Assembly (NCBI RefSeq): GCF_001983935.1
Contig: NZ_CP017641.1
Span: 434,001-498,000 of the forward strand
Direction: 5' to 3'
From: Fuerstiella marisgermanici
GTDB lineage: Bacteria; Planctomycetota; Planctomycetia; Planctomycetales; Planctomycetaceae
DNA length: 64,000 bases
Each line of letters begins with the position of its first letter. The first letter of the stretch is position 1. Below the pieces are notes generated by a model. It worked only from the letters and a program-made list of their open reading frames with translations, was not told the origin of the DNA and did not search any database. Below, one piece after another: positions 1 through 8,658 of the stretch. The translations under genes were made by a program, and so were the position numbers.

Positions 1-302
1 GTCGAAGACGTGGCTCCGGCAAGAGCTTCTGTCGGATCAAAATCATCCATCGACGACAGGTCAGGCGGCGGGGTGATTTCCCGAGGCATGTCGATTGGAT
101 CTTCTTCGTCTGCCAAGGCGGTGGCAGAACGTGATGCCGGGCTTGCTGACGATTTGGCCGCGACTTTTGGCTTGCTGCCTTCGGACTGCTGAGGAACCTT
201 GAAAGCGGCTTTGCATTTGGGGCACTTCGCCGCCGTGCCGGCCAGTTTGGCAGGAATCTTCAGGACGGATTCACATTCCTCGCATTTGTAACGAATCGTC
301 AT
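1..302 (-). CDS. Zinc-ribbon domain protein, C-terminus cut by window edge
   Basis: An ATG at 300-302 on the minus strand opens a frame that runs off the left end (about 100 codons visible). The start reads MTIRYKCEECESVLKIP, with CxxC at residues 7-10 and a second CxxC (CPKC) about 20 residues later, a compact zinc ribbon of the kind planctomycetes place at the N-terminus of many proteins of unknown role. After the ribbon the chain becomes Ser/Ala/Asp-rich and linker-like (residues 40-100). The rest of the protein is outside the window, so its function cannot be told. It lies downstream of the DUF1559 gene on the same strand but is separated from it by about 210 bp and a terminator hairpin, so it probably has its own promoter. 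Confidence 0.75.
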   Translation of the reverse strand, partial: MTIRYKCEECESVLKIPAKLAGTAAKCPKCKAAFKVPQQSEGSKPKVAAKSSASPASRSATALADEEDPIDMPREITPPPDLSSMDDFDPTEALAGATSS

Positions 303-403
303 ACTCTGGACCTGACACTGGGTGGCCGACGAACTGGTGTGACGAATGATACCGAGAACTGAAAGCTCGATTCCACCGTCAACTTGCGGGATTGAAACGA
401 CAA

Positions 404-426
404 AACCGCAGTCGGGGACTGCGGTT
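404..426 (-). terminator. Intrinsic terminator hairpin after the DUF1559 gene
   Basis: A perfect 10-bp stem (AACCGCAGTC / GACTGCGGTT) closes a 3-nt loop. Read on the minus strand it is followed by a T-rich stretch (TTTTGTCGTTT). It lies about 90 bp past the stop of the leftward DUF1559 gene and fits a rho-independent terminator for it. Confidence 0.7.
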
Positions 427-512
427 CTGTTTGTGATGCTGTGTCTGGCGAGCGGGGGATCTCCGATGCCAGCCGCATTTGCCTACGTTTTCGCGTGGCG
501 CCACAACACGTT

Positions 513-1640
513 TTAGAATTCGCCGCCCGCTGCGACACCTTCATTCATCGTGCCCAGGCGTTGCCAGACGATCAGTCCGATATTCTCACCAACCGACCGA
601 GCTGAACCATCGCCCATGAGAACGTTGACGGTTTGCCCTGAATGCGACGAGCCAGCGGCTTCGAACCATTCCTGCTTGTTGGGTGGTCGGAATGTGGAAA
701 ACATTGTGGCTGGCCCACCCCAAGCCCAACCATCGCTGGGACGACGTCGAGTGTCATTGACCGCATTTCGGTATTCCGCCTTGGTGCCAATAAACCGCTC
801 CGCCTCAGAAACCATGATTGTCTGACTGGTCCCGTCCTGAATGTCTGACATGTTGGTGGAACTGTTCGGAGCAAAGATACCAGCCCGGTGCGACAGCTGG
901 TAAACCTGCCACGGTTGCTGAACAGTGGTGCCTTGATTGCTGTACACGCCCAACTCGGCCGGCGTCAGATTGTAGGTCGCTCGGGTCACTGGATCGAACA
1001 AAGCCCCTGAGCCTGCACAGCCAACGTAATCGTTTCCGCCCGTGGGCGTATTGACATCGACGCGGAAAGCGAACGGAATGCTACCGGTACTGGTGCGTCT
1101 GGATGGGCAGAAGTACGCTTTAATCTCAACGGCGCCCGGCGCTTTATCCACCTGCAGTGCCTGAGTGTTGGTCTGGTCCACGTAACTTTGCCAGAATGTG
1201 AAGTTGGTGTTTCCCCAAACGTTGAGAGCTGGATTCCAGGTCTCGTAAGTATTTGCCGCTTCGATCTGCGGCAGAATGTGCAGCATCCAGCTATCGCCGT
1301 GTGCGGAGAAGCCGTTATTCAGCATCTGCTGGGTTTCAGCTTCCTGTGGATTGACGGCAGACACGGTCCCGCCGCCGGGAGCGGCCACAGAAAATCCGTT
1401 CGCTCCGCCTTGCGGCCAGCCTGTGATCATTCCCGGTGGGAAGACGTTGTGAGTGTCATGGTAGTTGTGCAGGGCCAATCCCAGCTGCTTCATGTTGTTC
1501 AGGCACTGAGTTTTCTTGGCTGCTTCGCGAGCTTGTTGGATGGCTGGCAGTAGCAATGCGATCAGCAACGCGATGATTGCAATGACCACAAGTAGCTCAA
1601 TCAATGTGAAGCCGCGTGAGCGAGTTGATGCTCTTCGCAT
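513..1640 (-). CDS. DUF1559 family pseudopilin-like secreted protein
   Basis: 375 residues from the ATG at 1638-1640, chosen over an in-frame ATG 75 nt upstream because AAGGA sits at proper distance and the product then begins directly with a type IV prepilin leader. Residues 9-35 carry the leader [20 protein letters not shown], i.e. a G/F cleavage site followed by a hydrophobic helix with the conserved Glu at +5. [29 protein letters not shown] block follows, the hallmark of DUF1559, and the C-terminus has the H-x-G-x-x-N-x-L-M-GDGS motif of the family. DUF1559 proteins are massively expanded in planctomycetes; role unknown, probably pseudopilins at the cell envelope. Solitary here. A second copy lies at 32.6-33.7 kb. 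Confidence 0.93.
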   Translation of the reverse strand: MRRASTRSRGFTLIELLVVIAIIALLIALLLPAIQQAREAAKKTQCLNNMKQLGLALHNYHDTHNVFPPGMITGWPQGGANGFSVAAPGGGTVSAVNPQEAETQQMLNNGFSAHGDSWMLHILPQIEAANTYETWNPALNVWGNTNFTFWQSYVDQTNTQALQVDKAPGAVEIKAYFCPSRRTSTGSIPFAFRVDVNTPTGGNDYVGCAGSGALFDPVTRATYNLTPAELGVYSNQGTTVQQPWQVYQLSHRAGIFAPNSSTNMSDIQDGTSQTIMVSEAERFIGTKAEYRNAVNDTRRRPSDGWAWGGPATMFSTFRPPNKQEWFEAAGSSHSGQTVNVLMGDGSARSVGENIGLIVWQRLGTMNEGVAAGGEF

Positions 1641-1880
1641 GAAACGATCCTTATTTTCAAAACCCAAATGAGCCACAAGAAGACCTGCGTTGGACGAACC
1701 AAACTGGAGTAGCATTCTAAACCAGTCAGGCAGGAAACGTCATGGAATTTCCTGATGGAGCATCGAACTGACTCAGATTGTCCGGATTTTTCCAGATTTG
1801 GTGACTGAACGGCAGAGAAATACAAGTTTCGAGTTACCGCATCGCGGATATGACGCCCATTTTCCCGCCCTTCGCGTCCG

Positions 1881-3008
1881 CTAAGCTTGCGTCGGAGGCC
1901 CCTGCCTTGCCACTCGCCGCAGGACCTCCGCTCCCTTGCGCAACGTCTCATCTTCTGCAGCAAAGGAAAGCCTGAAATGAGTGTCGGACGGGCTGAAGAC
2001 ATTGCCCGGGATGATCAGCAGGTTGTTCCGAATCGCCTCCGTGACGAATTCTGTCCCTGTGCCCCAAGGCGCTTTGAGGAACAGGTAGAACGCTCCCTGG
2101 CCACCGTGAATTTCGAAATCGTCCTGCAACTCCGCCACCATCAGGTCTCGTTTGCGGTGGTAGTCTGCAAAGTTATCTGAAAGGTCCAGTTCCCACGCGG
2201 TCAGCCCCGCCCATTGCACGGGATGAGGCGCGCAGACGAAGGTGAATTGCTGCAGCTTCATCATCTGCTGCACAATCGACCTCGGCCCATGCATGTATCC
2301 CAGGCGGTGACCTGTCATGGAATGCGACTTGCTGAACCCGTCGATCACGATCGTCTGATCGTTGAATGATGCCGGGCTGTAGAAGTCACCGTCGTAGCAA
2401 AACGACTTGTAGATCTCATCGCTGATCAACGCGACGTCGTGCTTTGCGGCAAGGTCCGCCAGCGCTTTTACTTCTTCCTGCGACGCGACTGCCCCGGTTG
2501 GGTTAGCCGGGCTGTTGAACAGGATAACCTTCGTGCGGTCAGTAATCGCGGCTTCGACATCGGTGGCGCGAATGCGGAAGTCTGGGTAAGTCGAAACCTG
2601 GACGACGGTGCCACCAGCCAGCGTGACCAGGTGTTTGTACATTACAAACCACGGATCAAAGATGATGACCTCATCACCCGGATTCACCAGCGTACACAGC
2701 GCCAGCATTAGCGCGCCGCTGGTTCCCGATGTGACAAACACCTGACGGTCAGAATGCTTGTACGTGTTGTCGATGTCCTCCTGCAAAACTTTTAGCAGTG
2801 GCGCAATGCCTTGAGTCTGACTGTAGGCATTGCGGCCGCTCTGCACCGCATCGCATAGCGCATCTTTGACGGGTTGAGGCGTGTCGAAATGCGGCTGACC
2901 GATACTGAGGTTGATCGGATCTTTCATTGTTGCCGCAAGGTCAAACACTTTGCGGATGCCGGATGCATCAATGCGATGCATCCGGTCAGCAATCCACTTG
3001 TCGCTCAT
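1881..3008 (-). CDS. Class I/II PLP-dependent aminotransferase
   Basis: 375 residues, the normal length for fold-type I aminotransferases of the AspC family. Visible landmarks are the N-terminal INLSIGQPHFDTPQPV segment, the NSPANPTGAV substrate-loop motif, the DEIY motif (Asp that contacts the pyridine nitrogen) and the PLP-lysine region DGFSKSHSMTGHRLGY. A C-terminal Arg in FRLSFA would bind the substrate carboxylate. It should transfer an amino group between an amino acid and a 2-oxoacid in the cytoplasm; the exact substrate (aspartate, alanine or aromatic) cannot be told from sequence alone. Its ATG overlaps the stop of the upstream redoxin gene by 4 nt, so the two are probably co-translated. 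Confidence 0.93.
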   Translation of the reverse strand: MSDKWIADRMHRIDASGIRKVFDLAATMKDPINLSIGQPHFDTPQPVKDALCDAVQSGRNAYSQTQGIAPLLKVLQEDIDNTYKHSDRQVFVTSGTSGALMLALCTLVNPGDEVIIFDPWFVMYKHLVTLAGGTVVQVSTYPDFRIRATDVEAAITDRTKVILFNSPANPTGAVASQEEVKALADLAAKHDVALISDEIYKSFCYDGDFYSPASFNDQTIVIDGFSKSHSMTGHRLGYMHGPRSIVQQMMKLQQFTFVCAPHPVQWAGLTAWELDLSDNFADYHRKRDLMVAELQDDFEIHGGQGAFYLFLKAPWGTGTEFVTEAIRNNLLIIPGNVFSPSDTHFRLSFAAEDETLRKGAEVLRRVARQGPPTQA

Positions 3009-3544
3009 TTCGCTGAGTCTTTCTGCTCTATCTTCTTTAGGGCTTTCAACAGTTTGTCCGCTGTCACGCGATCTCGTAATGTGCCGTCGATCACAGCAGC
3101 CACGTTGCCGTCTTTATCGATAACAAAGTTATCGAACGTCCTGTGTTTGGGGCTGTACGCCTTAGACGACTTTTTGTCCAGATCGAGTGCCAGGGTGAAT
3201 GTTGTCTTTGTTCCGTTTTTTATCTTTGTCAGACCGTCGGTGCCGTCTTTCTCTTCTCGGAAGATGACAATCACCTCCGCGTTCAATGCTTCGAATTCAT
3301 CAGCGTGCTGTTGCAAATGGGCCAGTTGCTTCATGCAAAAAGGACACCAGTGGGCTCGACTAAAGATCAACACTACGTTCTTTTTGCCGCTTTTCAGTTT
3401 GTCCGACAATTTAAACGCTTTGCCATCAATGCCGGTGGCCGTGAAGTCCGGAGCCGGACTACTGATTTCGACTTTCGACGCTTCGTCGGCGAACGAAAAA
3501 GGGCAAGCGATTGCCACAGTGGCTGCGATGAGCAATGTACGCAT
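3005..3544 (-). CDS. Secreted AhpC/TSA-type peroxiredoxin-like protein
   Basis: 179 residues from the ATG at 3542-3544, which has GGAG upstream and gives a clean signal peptide (MRTLLIAATVAIACPFSFADE). The mature part starts with SSPAPDFTATGIDGK, typical of the redoxin/AhpC-TSA fold, and carries the active-site segment RAHWCPFCMKQL with cysteines at 67 and 70. It should act as a thiol oxidoreductase or peroxide reductase in the periplasm. The gene is followed by the aminotransferase with a 4-nt ATGA overlap, suggesting one transcript, though no functional link between the two is obvious. Substrate and reductant are unknown. Confidence 0.88.
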   Translation of the reverse strand: MRTLLIAATVAIACPFSFADEASKVEISSPAPDFTATGIDGKAFKLSDKLKSGKKNVVLIFSRAHWCPFCMKQLAHLQQHADEFEALNAEVIVIFREEKDGTDGLTKIKNGTKTTFTLALDLDKKSSKAYSPKHRTFDNFVIDKDGNVAAVIDGTLRDRVTADKLLKALKKIEQKDSAK

Positions 3545-3891
3545 AATCTGGAACTCCACGTAAAGGGAAGGCTCGGGAAACAGTTCGCGATATTTCTGAA
3601 CTCGTTGCACGAGCCCGCAAATGTTGCTGGGTGAAGTGAGCTGAAGTATTCGATGAGACTTTTGGTCAGGTTGGATCCGTCCGCGACTTGTGAAGCGTAG
3701 CGGGGAAGTCACGGGATCGGTAGGCAGAAACACGGTGAGACTGATTCGTTCTTCTTTGACCTGGCTGTTGGCCTTTGCTTCTGTCAGACCACTTTCATGG
3801 TCTTTGTTCAGTAAGGGATTCGGTGGCTATCTCATATCCTCACGATCCGTAAGGAAACTACGCAGCGGTCCAGATTCTGCCATCGTCCTCA
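3545..3891. other. Intergenic region, no gene recognised
   Basis: 347 bp between the redoxin start and the end of the secreted hydrolase, both leftward. It should hold the redoxin promoter. Short open frames here have no ribosome-binding site or recognisable protein pattern. Confidence 0.5.
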
Positions 3892-5217
3892 TTACTCCGC
3901 GCCGCTCGACCGCAGTCCCGCTGAGTTCACCGAGATCACGCGATAGTCGCCCGACGCTGGCGACTTTTCATCCAGTGAAAACTGCATTCTGACCAGCGGT
4001 TGCGTCGGTGTGTCGCTGTATAGCAACCCTTGAAACAGTGGCCTGCCATACGGGTTTTTCGGTGAAGGTGGAACTTTGCCGAGTTCCTTTCCACCACGCT
4101 CGATGATGAAATACGCAATGCCACTTTCGAGATCGGCCGCGGCATCCCAGGTTAACTTACCGCCTGATGATTTGATGTTTGTCGGTGGAGGTGGCGGTGA
4201 AGAATCTGCGACTTTCGTATCGGACACGTACTGCATCCATGCTTCGGCGACTTGTTGATTGGGCAGCCAAACGGACGCTTCTCTGTCACCATTGAATGAC
4301 GCCTCCGGCATCGCCGTTGTTTCTCGAACAGCAGCAAGCCACGTTTGCTCATTCGGGATCGACCGAAGCGGCTCACCGGACTTTGCAGGCAACCTTAGCT
4401 CAAGACACGCGTCGAACCACGGGATGGCAAGGTATCTTTGATTGCCACATTCGTGCCCGGTGAGCGGATCGATAGCGATGCCAATCAGTCCACCACGTTC
4501 CCGCAGCGGTTTGAAAAAGCGTTGGACTGTGGGCCACAGTCCCGAGAAGCGGCCGTCGGTTACCGTGACCCCTTCCTTCGTTCCGAGATTCAGCATCATG
4601 GGGACGGGCAGTGGTTCGTCCGGCAGGTCAACCGTTTTGGCGGAAGGACGGTCTGGCCGAGCGACGACCAGAGGAACACCGGATCGCAGCCAGGCGGCCG
4701 CCACACGGTCGGGGTGCAGCAACGTCATTCCACCGACCCACGTCGCGCCGCCACTGTGTCCCCAAAGTGCCCATGGGAGCGTCTCAAGTTCGGGATGATG
4801 GCTGGCCTCGCCAAGATCAGCCAGTGCTTTTTGAAAAGTCGCATCAGACCCATTGCGAGGGTCGCACCAAAGTTGGCAATCGGCATTCTGAGGTTGTTCG
4901 TAGACAGGCGACAACAAGGCGCAATCGTGCTTGGCAGCCAGAGCCTGCCAGTGCAGATCAAAGGCGCCGGTCAGCCCCGACTTGCACGAACCTTCGCCGC
5001 ACCCATGTTGGTGAACCACGACTCCACGCAAGGTTTTGACGTTCGGCGGAATCCAGATCGTGTACTGCACAGCGAGTTGTAGCTCGCCTTCATTCGGCGA
5101 CGCGTCATAACGCACTCGATAGTACGGCGGCTGCGCATTGGGAAAGACGTCGTATGGCGCGTCCTGAGCGAACGCAACTTCGACGAGAACAAGAGCCAGA
5201 ATCGCGGAAATTTTCAT
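3892..5217 (-). CDS. Secreted alpha/beta-hydrolase (esterase/depolymerase-like)
   Basis: 441 residues from the ATG at 5215-5217; a TTG five codons upstream is possible but weaker. The N-terminus [20 protein letters not shown] is a signal peptide. The core reads [12 protein letters not shown] (oxyanion region), then a Cys-containing loop, then [14 protein letters not shown], the nucleophile elbow G-H-S-G-G of alpha/beta hydrolases. DPLTGHECG later in the chain is a candidate for the catalytic His. The last ~90 residues, after a Pro-rich linker (PPPPPTN), look like a fibronectin III-type beta domain. It probably hydrolyses an ester substrate outside the cytoplasm. It resembles planctomycete proteins annotated as poly(3-hydroxybutyrate) depolymerase-like, but the substrate is a guess. 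Confidence 0.75.
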   Translation of the reverse strand: MKISAILALVLVEVAFAQDAPYDVFPNAQPPYYRVRYDASPNEGELQLAVQYTIWIPPNVKTLRGVVVHQHGCGEGSCKSGLTGAFDLHWQALAAKHDCALLSPVYEQPQNADCQLWCDPRNGSDATFQKALADLGEASHHPELETLPWALWGHSGGATWVGGMTLLHPDRVAAAWLRSGVPLVVARPDRPSAKTVDLPDEPLPVPMMLNLGTKEGVTVTDGRFSGLWPTVQRFFKPLRERGGLIGIAIDPLTGHECGNQRYLAIPWFDACLELRLPAKSGEPLRSIPNEQTWLAAVRETTAMPEASFNGDREASVWLPNQQVAEAWMQYVSDTKVADSSPPPPPTNIKSSGGKLTWDAAADLESGIAYFIIERGGKELGKVPPSPKNPYGRPLFQGLLYSDTPTQPLVRMQFSLDEKSPASGDYRVISVNSAGLRSSGAE

Positions 5218-5382
5218 TGTCGTATCGATCAATCAAAAGGCAGATCAGCGAACTAGAAGCAATGGCGAGTTGTCCACCCGGTTCAGGAAGAAGGCTGCAC
5301 AAAAATCGAGCGGAATCGTCAACTGTATCGTCCGACGTTGGGGTTGCTGCTTTAAAATTCATTGGGTGCTGCCTCGGAGTAT

Positions 5383-5955
5383 CTACACACGTATTAAGCC
5401 ACAAAAACCTCTCGCTGCGTAGTACGATTGAGCGCCATTGTGATACACGAATACTCTGCCGAAGCGGCGATCACCGAAGATGGCGCCGCCGAGTTGTCTG
5501 ATTTCCTCTGGCGTTTGCAGCCAGCTTGATGTCTTTGTGTCGAATTCGCCAAGCGTCTGCAGTTCTCGATATTGTTCTTCCGTCAGAAGTTCAACACCCA
5601 TTTCCTCAGCCATGTCCACCACGTTGTTCTTTGGTTTGTTCGCTCTTCGTGACTCCAACGCCTCACGGTCGTAGCATAGGCTTCGACGGTCGGTTGGGGT
5701 TTCCGCTGCACAATCGAAGAAGGTGTACTCGTCCGATTTCCTGCTGTACCCAACAACATCCGGCTCACCGCCGGTCTTCTCCATTTCGTGCAACGACCAC
5801 AGTTTTTCGGGTTGGGCCGTCAGCTTTGACTGCAGCTTTTCCCACGACACACCTCTGTGGCGGTTCATGTTTTCCTCAAACCGCGTCGCCAACGTTTCGA
5901 GTAGTTTGTCGCGGTCTTTTGCGGACAGCTTTTTCTTAGGTACTTTGCTTTTCAT
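5383..5955 (-). CDS. DUF4256 family protein
   Basis: 190 residues from the ATG at 5953-5955; a start six codons further upstream is possible. The sequence matches DUF4256 as I know the family: an N-terminal region with LLETLATRFEENMNRHRGVSWEKLQSKL, then EKLWSLHEMEKTGGEPDVVG, FFDCAAETPTDRRSLCYDREAL and a C-terminal FGDRRFGRVFVYHNGAQSYYAARGF. Length (about 185-190) is the usual one. Soluble, no signal peptide. Function unknown; members are scattered in many bacteria as single genes, as here. Confidence 0.88.
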   Translation of the reverse strand: MKSKVPKKKLSAKDRDKLLETLATRFEENMNRHRGVSWEKLQSKLTAQPEKLWSLHEMEKTGGEPDVVGYSRKSDEYTFFDCAAETPTDRRSLCYDREALESRRANKPKNNVVDMAEEMGVELLTEEQYRELQTLGEFDTKTSSWLQTPEEIRQLGGAIFGDRRFGRVFVYHNGAQSYYAARGFCGLIRV

Positions 5956-6084
5956 AACCCGATAATACGGCAATCCCCAAAAAAGTTCGAGCGGCTGTCG
6001 ATTTCCCCTGGCGTCAATCGACCACTTTGCACGGACGCATGAATCAATGCGGTGATCGCCGCATCGCAGTGCAACTGGAAATGC

Positions 6085-6232
6085 CTAAATCACTCCCCAC
6101 CAAAAAGGGAACACGGTGCTTTCGAGTGTGGCCGGGGTTGGACTTAGCGAAGCGAAGGAAACCCCAGGGTTTCACTGGTTGCTGGCTCCAACTCCGGCCA
6201 CACAACTCGCTCCCAATTTCACGAGGATCTAT
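6085..6232. repeat. Dispersed foldable intergenic repeat, family A, copy 1
   Basis: About 148 bp that recur at 52452-52601 and 58786-58936. The three copies share an A-rich start, GGGAGCACG, GAGTGTGGCC, GGGTTGG, GAAGGAAACCCC, a CCAAC/CCACACA segment and the end GCTCCC...AAGGATCTAT. Arms GTGTGGCCGGGGTTGG and CCAACTCCGGCCACAC pair almost perfectly, and the outer ends of the copies can pair as GGGAGC/GCTCCC, so each copy can form one long hairpin. It lies just upstream of the DinB-like gene. Confidence 0.85.
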
Positions 6233-6265
6233 TTAGAACTGTCGACACGCTCACTCCTTCCGGAT

Positions 6266-6799
6266 ATGACCGCTTTTGCGGGAATGGCTACCGTGATTCA
6301 CAAAAATGACGATGCCGCAATTGATGTCTTGCTCGACATTTTCAGCGACCATCTCACGTGGCTTGAAGAAGCAATTGCCGACATCCCTGACGCTCGATTT
6401 GCCGAACAGCCGAATGGAGTGGTCAATCATCCGGCGTGGACGCTATGCCACCTGAATGCCAACGCGGCATTTCTACTGGATTTGTTGGATGAACCCGAAG
6501 GGGCGTCGGCCAACGAGGAAAATAGTGCGTACGGTAACGGCTCAATTCCCGTCGAAAATCGATCTCAGTATCCGCCAAAGGAAGAATTGCTGGCGACGCT
6601 CCGGCGACGACACGGGCAGCTTGATTCCGCAGTGAGGGCCAAACACGCTGACTACTTTGCACGTCCCACGCCAGATTTCCTTCAGGCCTATGCGCCTACG
6701 ATTGGCCGGATCGCCGCCTATTTGCTGGCGTCGCACGAGTCCTATCATCTCGGTCAGCTCATGCAGTGGCGACGTGCTGCGGGCATTGCGAAAAAATGA
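6266..6799 (+). CDS. DinB-like superfamily protein
   Basis: 177 residues from the ATG at 6266; an internal ATG at 6284 is an alternative and neither has a good ribosome-binding site. Longer frames starting further upstream would read through the repeat and are unlikely. The chain is alpha-helical with the DinB/YfiT metal-site histidines: NHPAWTLCHL (residues 53-62) and SHESYHLGQLMQWRR near the C-terminus. DinB-like four-helix-bundle proteins bind a divalent metal; some act as thiol transferases, most have no known substrate. It is followed 84 bp downstream by a YCII-VOC protein and then a VOC protein, a set often found together in bacterial accessory operons. Confidence 0.87.
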   Translation: MTAFAGMATVIHKNDDAAIDVLLDIFSDHLTWLEEAIADIPDARFAEQPNGVVNHPAWTLCHLNANAAFLLDLLDEPEGASANEENSAYGNGSIPVENRSQYPPKEELLATLRRRHGQLDSAVRAKHADYFARPTPDFLQAYAPTIGRIAAYLLASHESYHLGQLMQWRRAAGIAKK

Positions 6800-6883
6800 A
6801 ACTCTTGAATCGACATGTCGATTGCAGCGCGGCTGATTCGACTACTGGCAAATATCCCAAACAATTATTTCAGGAACGACACA

Positions 6884-7729
6884 ATGAAAGTGATGGTCAT
6901 TGTCAAAGCGACGCAAAGTTCTGAAGCGGGCGAATTGCCCAGCACAGAATTGCTCGAAGCGATGGGCAAATACAACGAAGAACTGGTCAAAGCAGGCATC
7001 ATGCAGGCGGGGGAAGGTCTCAAGCCGTCTTCCGAAGGCAAGCGAGTCACCTTTTCCGGCAAGGACCGCGCGGTCACCGATGGGCCATTTGCGGAAACCA
7101 AAGAACTGATCGCGGGCTATTGGATGTGGCAGGTCGATTCGATGGAGCAGGCTGTCGAATGGGTCAGGAAATGTCCCAATCCAATGCCCCAGGAATCCGA
7201 CATTGAGATCCGTCCGCTTTTCGAAATTGAAGATTTTGCGCAGAACGATCCGGACGGAACCATCGCGGCTCACGAGGACGGTCTTCGGCAGAAATTGGCA
7301 ATGCGTTCCTGTACCGTTCAGCCCTATCTGTTTTTTTCCGGCCGGTGCGAGGAGGCTCTCGATTTCTACAAAGAGGCACTCGGCGCAACCGTAAGCTATC
7401 TCATGCGGTTCAGCGAAAGTCCGGATCCGGTGCCGGACGGCATGCTGCAGCCGGGCTTCGAAAACAAGATCATGCATGCTTCATTCAGCATCGGCAAGAT
7501 GTCGCTGATGGCGTCGGATGGCTGTGGCGAAAGCACCACGTTCGATGGCTTTCGGCTGGCGCTGTCTGTGTCAACGGAAGAGGAGTGCAACCGAGCTTTT
7601 GCTGCTCTTGCAGACGGCGGCACGATTGACATGCCGCTCGTCAAGACATTCTGGTCGCCGCGATACGGCATGGTCACAGACAAGTTTAACGTCGGCTGGA
7701 TGGTGATGGTGGCGGCGGATGTTCAATAG
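6884..7729 (+). CDS. YCII-domain / PhnB-type VOC-domain fusion protein
   Basis: 281 residues from the ATG at 6884, preceded by CAGGA at suitable distance; upstream in-frame starts lack one. Residues 1-~115 are a YCII (DGPF) domain: MKVMVIVKATQSSEAGEL, then DRAVTDGPFAETKELIAGYW and a closing DIEIRPLFEIEDF. Residues ~143-281 are a VOC domain of the PhnB/glyoxalase-like type: QPYLFFSGRCEEALDFYKEALGA through SPRYGMVTDKFNVGWMV. Both parts normally occur as separate small proteins of about 115-140 residues. YCII folds carry a conserved His-Asp pair and may act as small-molecule enzymes; VOC proteins bind metal or hydrophobic ligands. Function unknown. The fusion is the noteworthy point. Confidence 0.9.
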   Translation: MKVMVIVKATQSSEAGELPSTELLEAMGKYNEELVKAGIMQAGEGLKPSSEGKRVTFSGKDRAVTDGPFAETKELIAGYWMWQVDSMEQAVEWVRKCPNPMPQESDIEIRPLFEIEDFAQNDPDGTIAAHEDGLRQKLAMRSCTVQPYLFFSGRCEEALDFYKEALGATVSYLMRFSESPDPVPDGMLQPGFENKIMHASFSIGKMSLMASDGCGESTTFDGFRLALSVSTEEECNRAFAALADGGTIDMPLVKTFWSPRYGMVTDKFNVGWMVMVAADVQ

Positions 7730-7841
7730 CTGCGGCCGAAGCTCTGTGTCGCATAGACGCGTCAACCCGGGCGTTGGCGGTCGACGCCGAAGGTAACCTG
7801 CTCGGTCTACACTCACAGTGGTAATTCCAGAAACAACGAGA

Positions 7842-8333
7842 ATGACTTCAAAACGCACACTCACGCCTTGCCTTTGGTTCGACAGCAATATCGAAGCAGC
7901 GGCTGAATTCTATGCTTCTGTGTTCGACAATTCGCGAATACTGAACAAGATGGTCAGCCATAACGACTGGCCCGGCGGCAAAGCTGGCGACGTGGTTGTG
8001 ATTGATCTTGAGCTGGCAGGTCAACAGTATCAGTTGCTTGCCGGCGGTCCGAACGAACCGTTCAACGATCGCGTTTCCATTTCTGTCGCCTGCAAAGATC
8101 AGTCGGAAGTTGATCGCTATTGGGCTGCACTGACGGCTGACGGTGGAGAGCCTGTCCAGTGTGGTTGGCTGAAGGATAAATACGGCATGCGATGGCAGAT
8201 TGTCCCCGAAGCGTTCTTCGAACTGGTCAATGATCAGGACGCCGAAAAATCACGCCGTGTTATGAATGCAATGATGCAGATGGTGAAGATGGATGTCGAA
8301 AAACTGAAGCAAGCTTACGACGGGCAGCAATGA
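7842..8333 (+). CDS. VOC family protein (PhnB / 3-demethylubiquinone methyltransferase-like fold)
   Basis: 163 residues from the ATG at 7842; a GTG 24 nt upstream is an alternative. It begins TLTPCLWFDSNIEAAAEFYASVF, the standard opening of the PhnB-like VOC family often annotated as 3-demethylubiquinone-9 3-methyltransferase, and contains LAGQQYQLLAGGP, VSISVACKDQSEVDRYW and CGWLKDKYGMRWQIVP. The annotation as a methyltransferase in this family is historical and not supported by any visible SAM-binding motif. The C-terminal 25 residues form an extra helix. It follows the YCII-VOC fusion by about 110 bp and is itself followed by a YCII relic. Confidence 0.9.
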   Translation: MTSKRTLTPCLWFDSNIEAAAEFYASVFDNSRILNKMVSHNDWPGGKAGDVVVIDLELAGQQYQLLAGGPNEPFNDRVSISVACKDQSEVDRYWAALTADGGEPVQCGWLKDKYGMRWQIVPEAFFELVNDQDAEKSRRVMNAMMQMVKMDVEKLKQAYDGQQ

Positions 8334-8434
8334 GCAGATCGAACAACATGCGGATAACTGGTTGCCAAAGTATGTTGCTGCATTCAGTTCCGCTGCATTC
8401 CGTGACCACAGCAACCAGCGTATGAGTTCGGTAA

Positions 8435-8623
8435 GGGAAGCGTCGGATTGCCGGCCGCCCATTTGCGAAAACGACCGAACAGCTCGGCGGGGGCTACTTG
8501 CGTGATGTAGTTGGCGCAAACGAAGCCACTGCGATCGCTGCCAGCATTCCGATTTCAAAGATGGGCACCGTCGAGATCCGCTCGTTGTTGCCGCCGCAGG
8601 AGGTCACGCCAGATGATGCGTGA
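8435..8623 (+). pseudogene. Relic of a YCII (DGPF) domain gene, N-terminus missing
   Basis: The frame from 8435 to the TGA at 8621-8623 reads GKRRIAGRPFAKTTEQLGGG, then YLRDVVGANEATAIAASIP and GTVEIRSLLPPQ. This lines up with the second half of a YCII domain (compare DRAVTDGPFAETKELIAGYW in the neighbouring fusion). The DGPF motif is changed to AGRPF, a stop lies immediately upstream at 8432-8434, and no N-terminal half is visible in any frame of 8334-8434. It is best read as a decayed YCII gene left behind in this YCII/VOC cluster. Confidence 0.75.
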
Positions 8624-8658
8624 CACGACACCACTCATTTTTAACGCAGCGGATTGGC

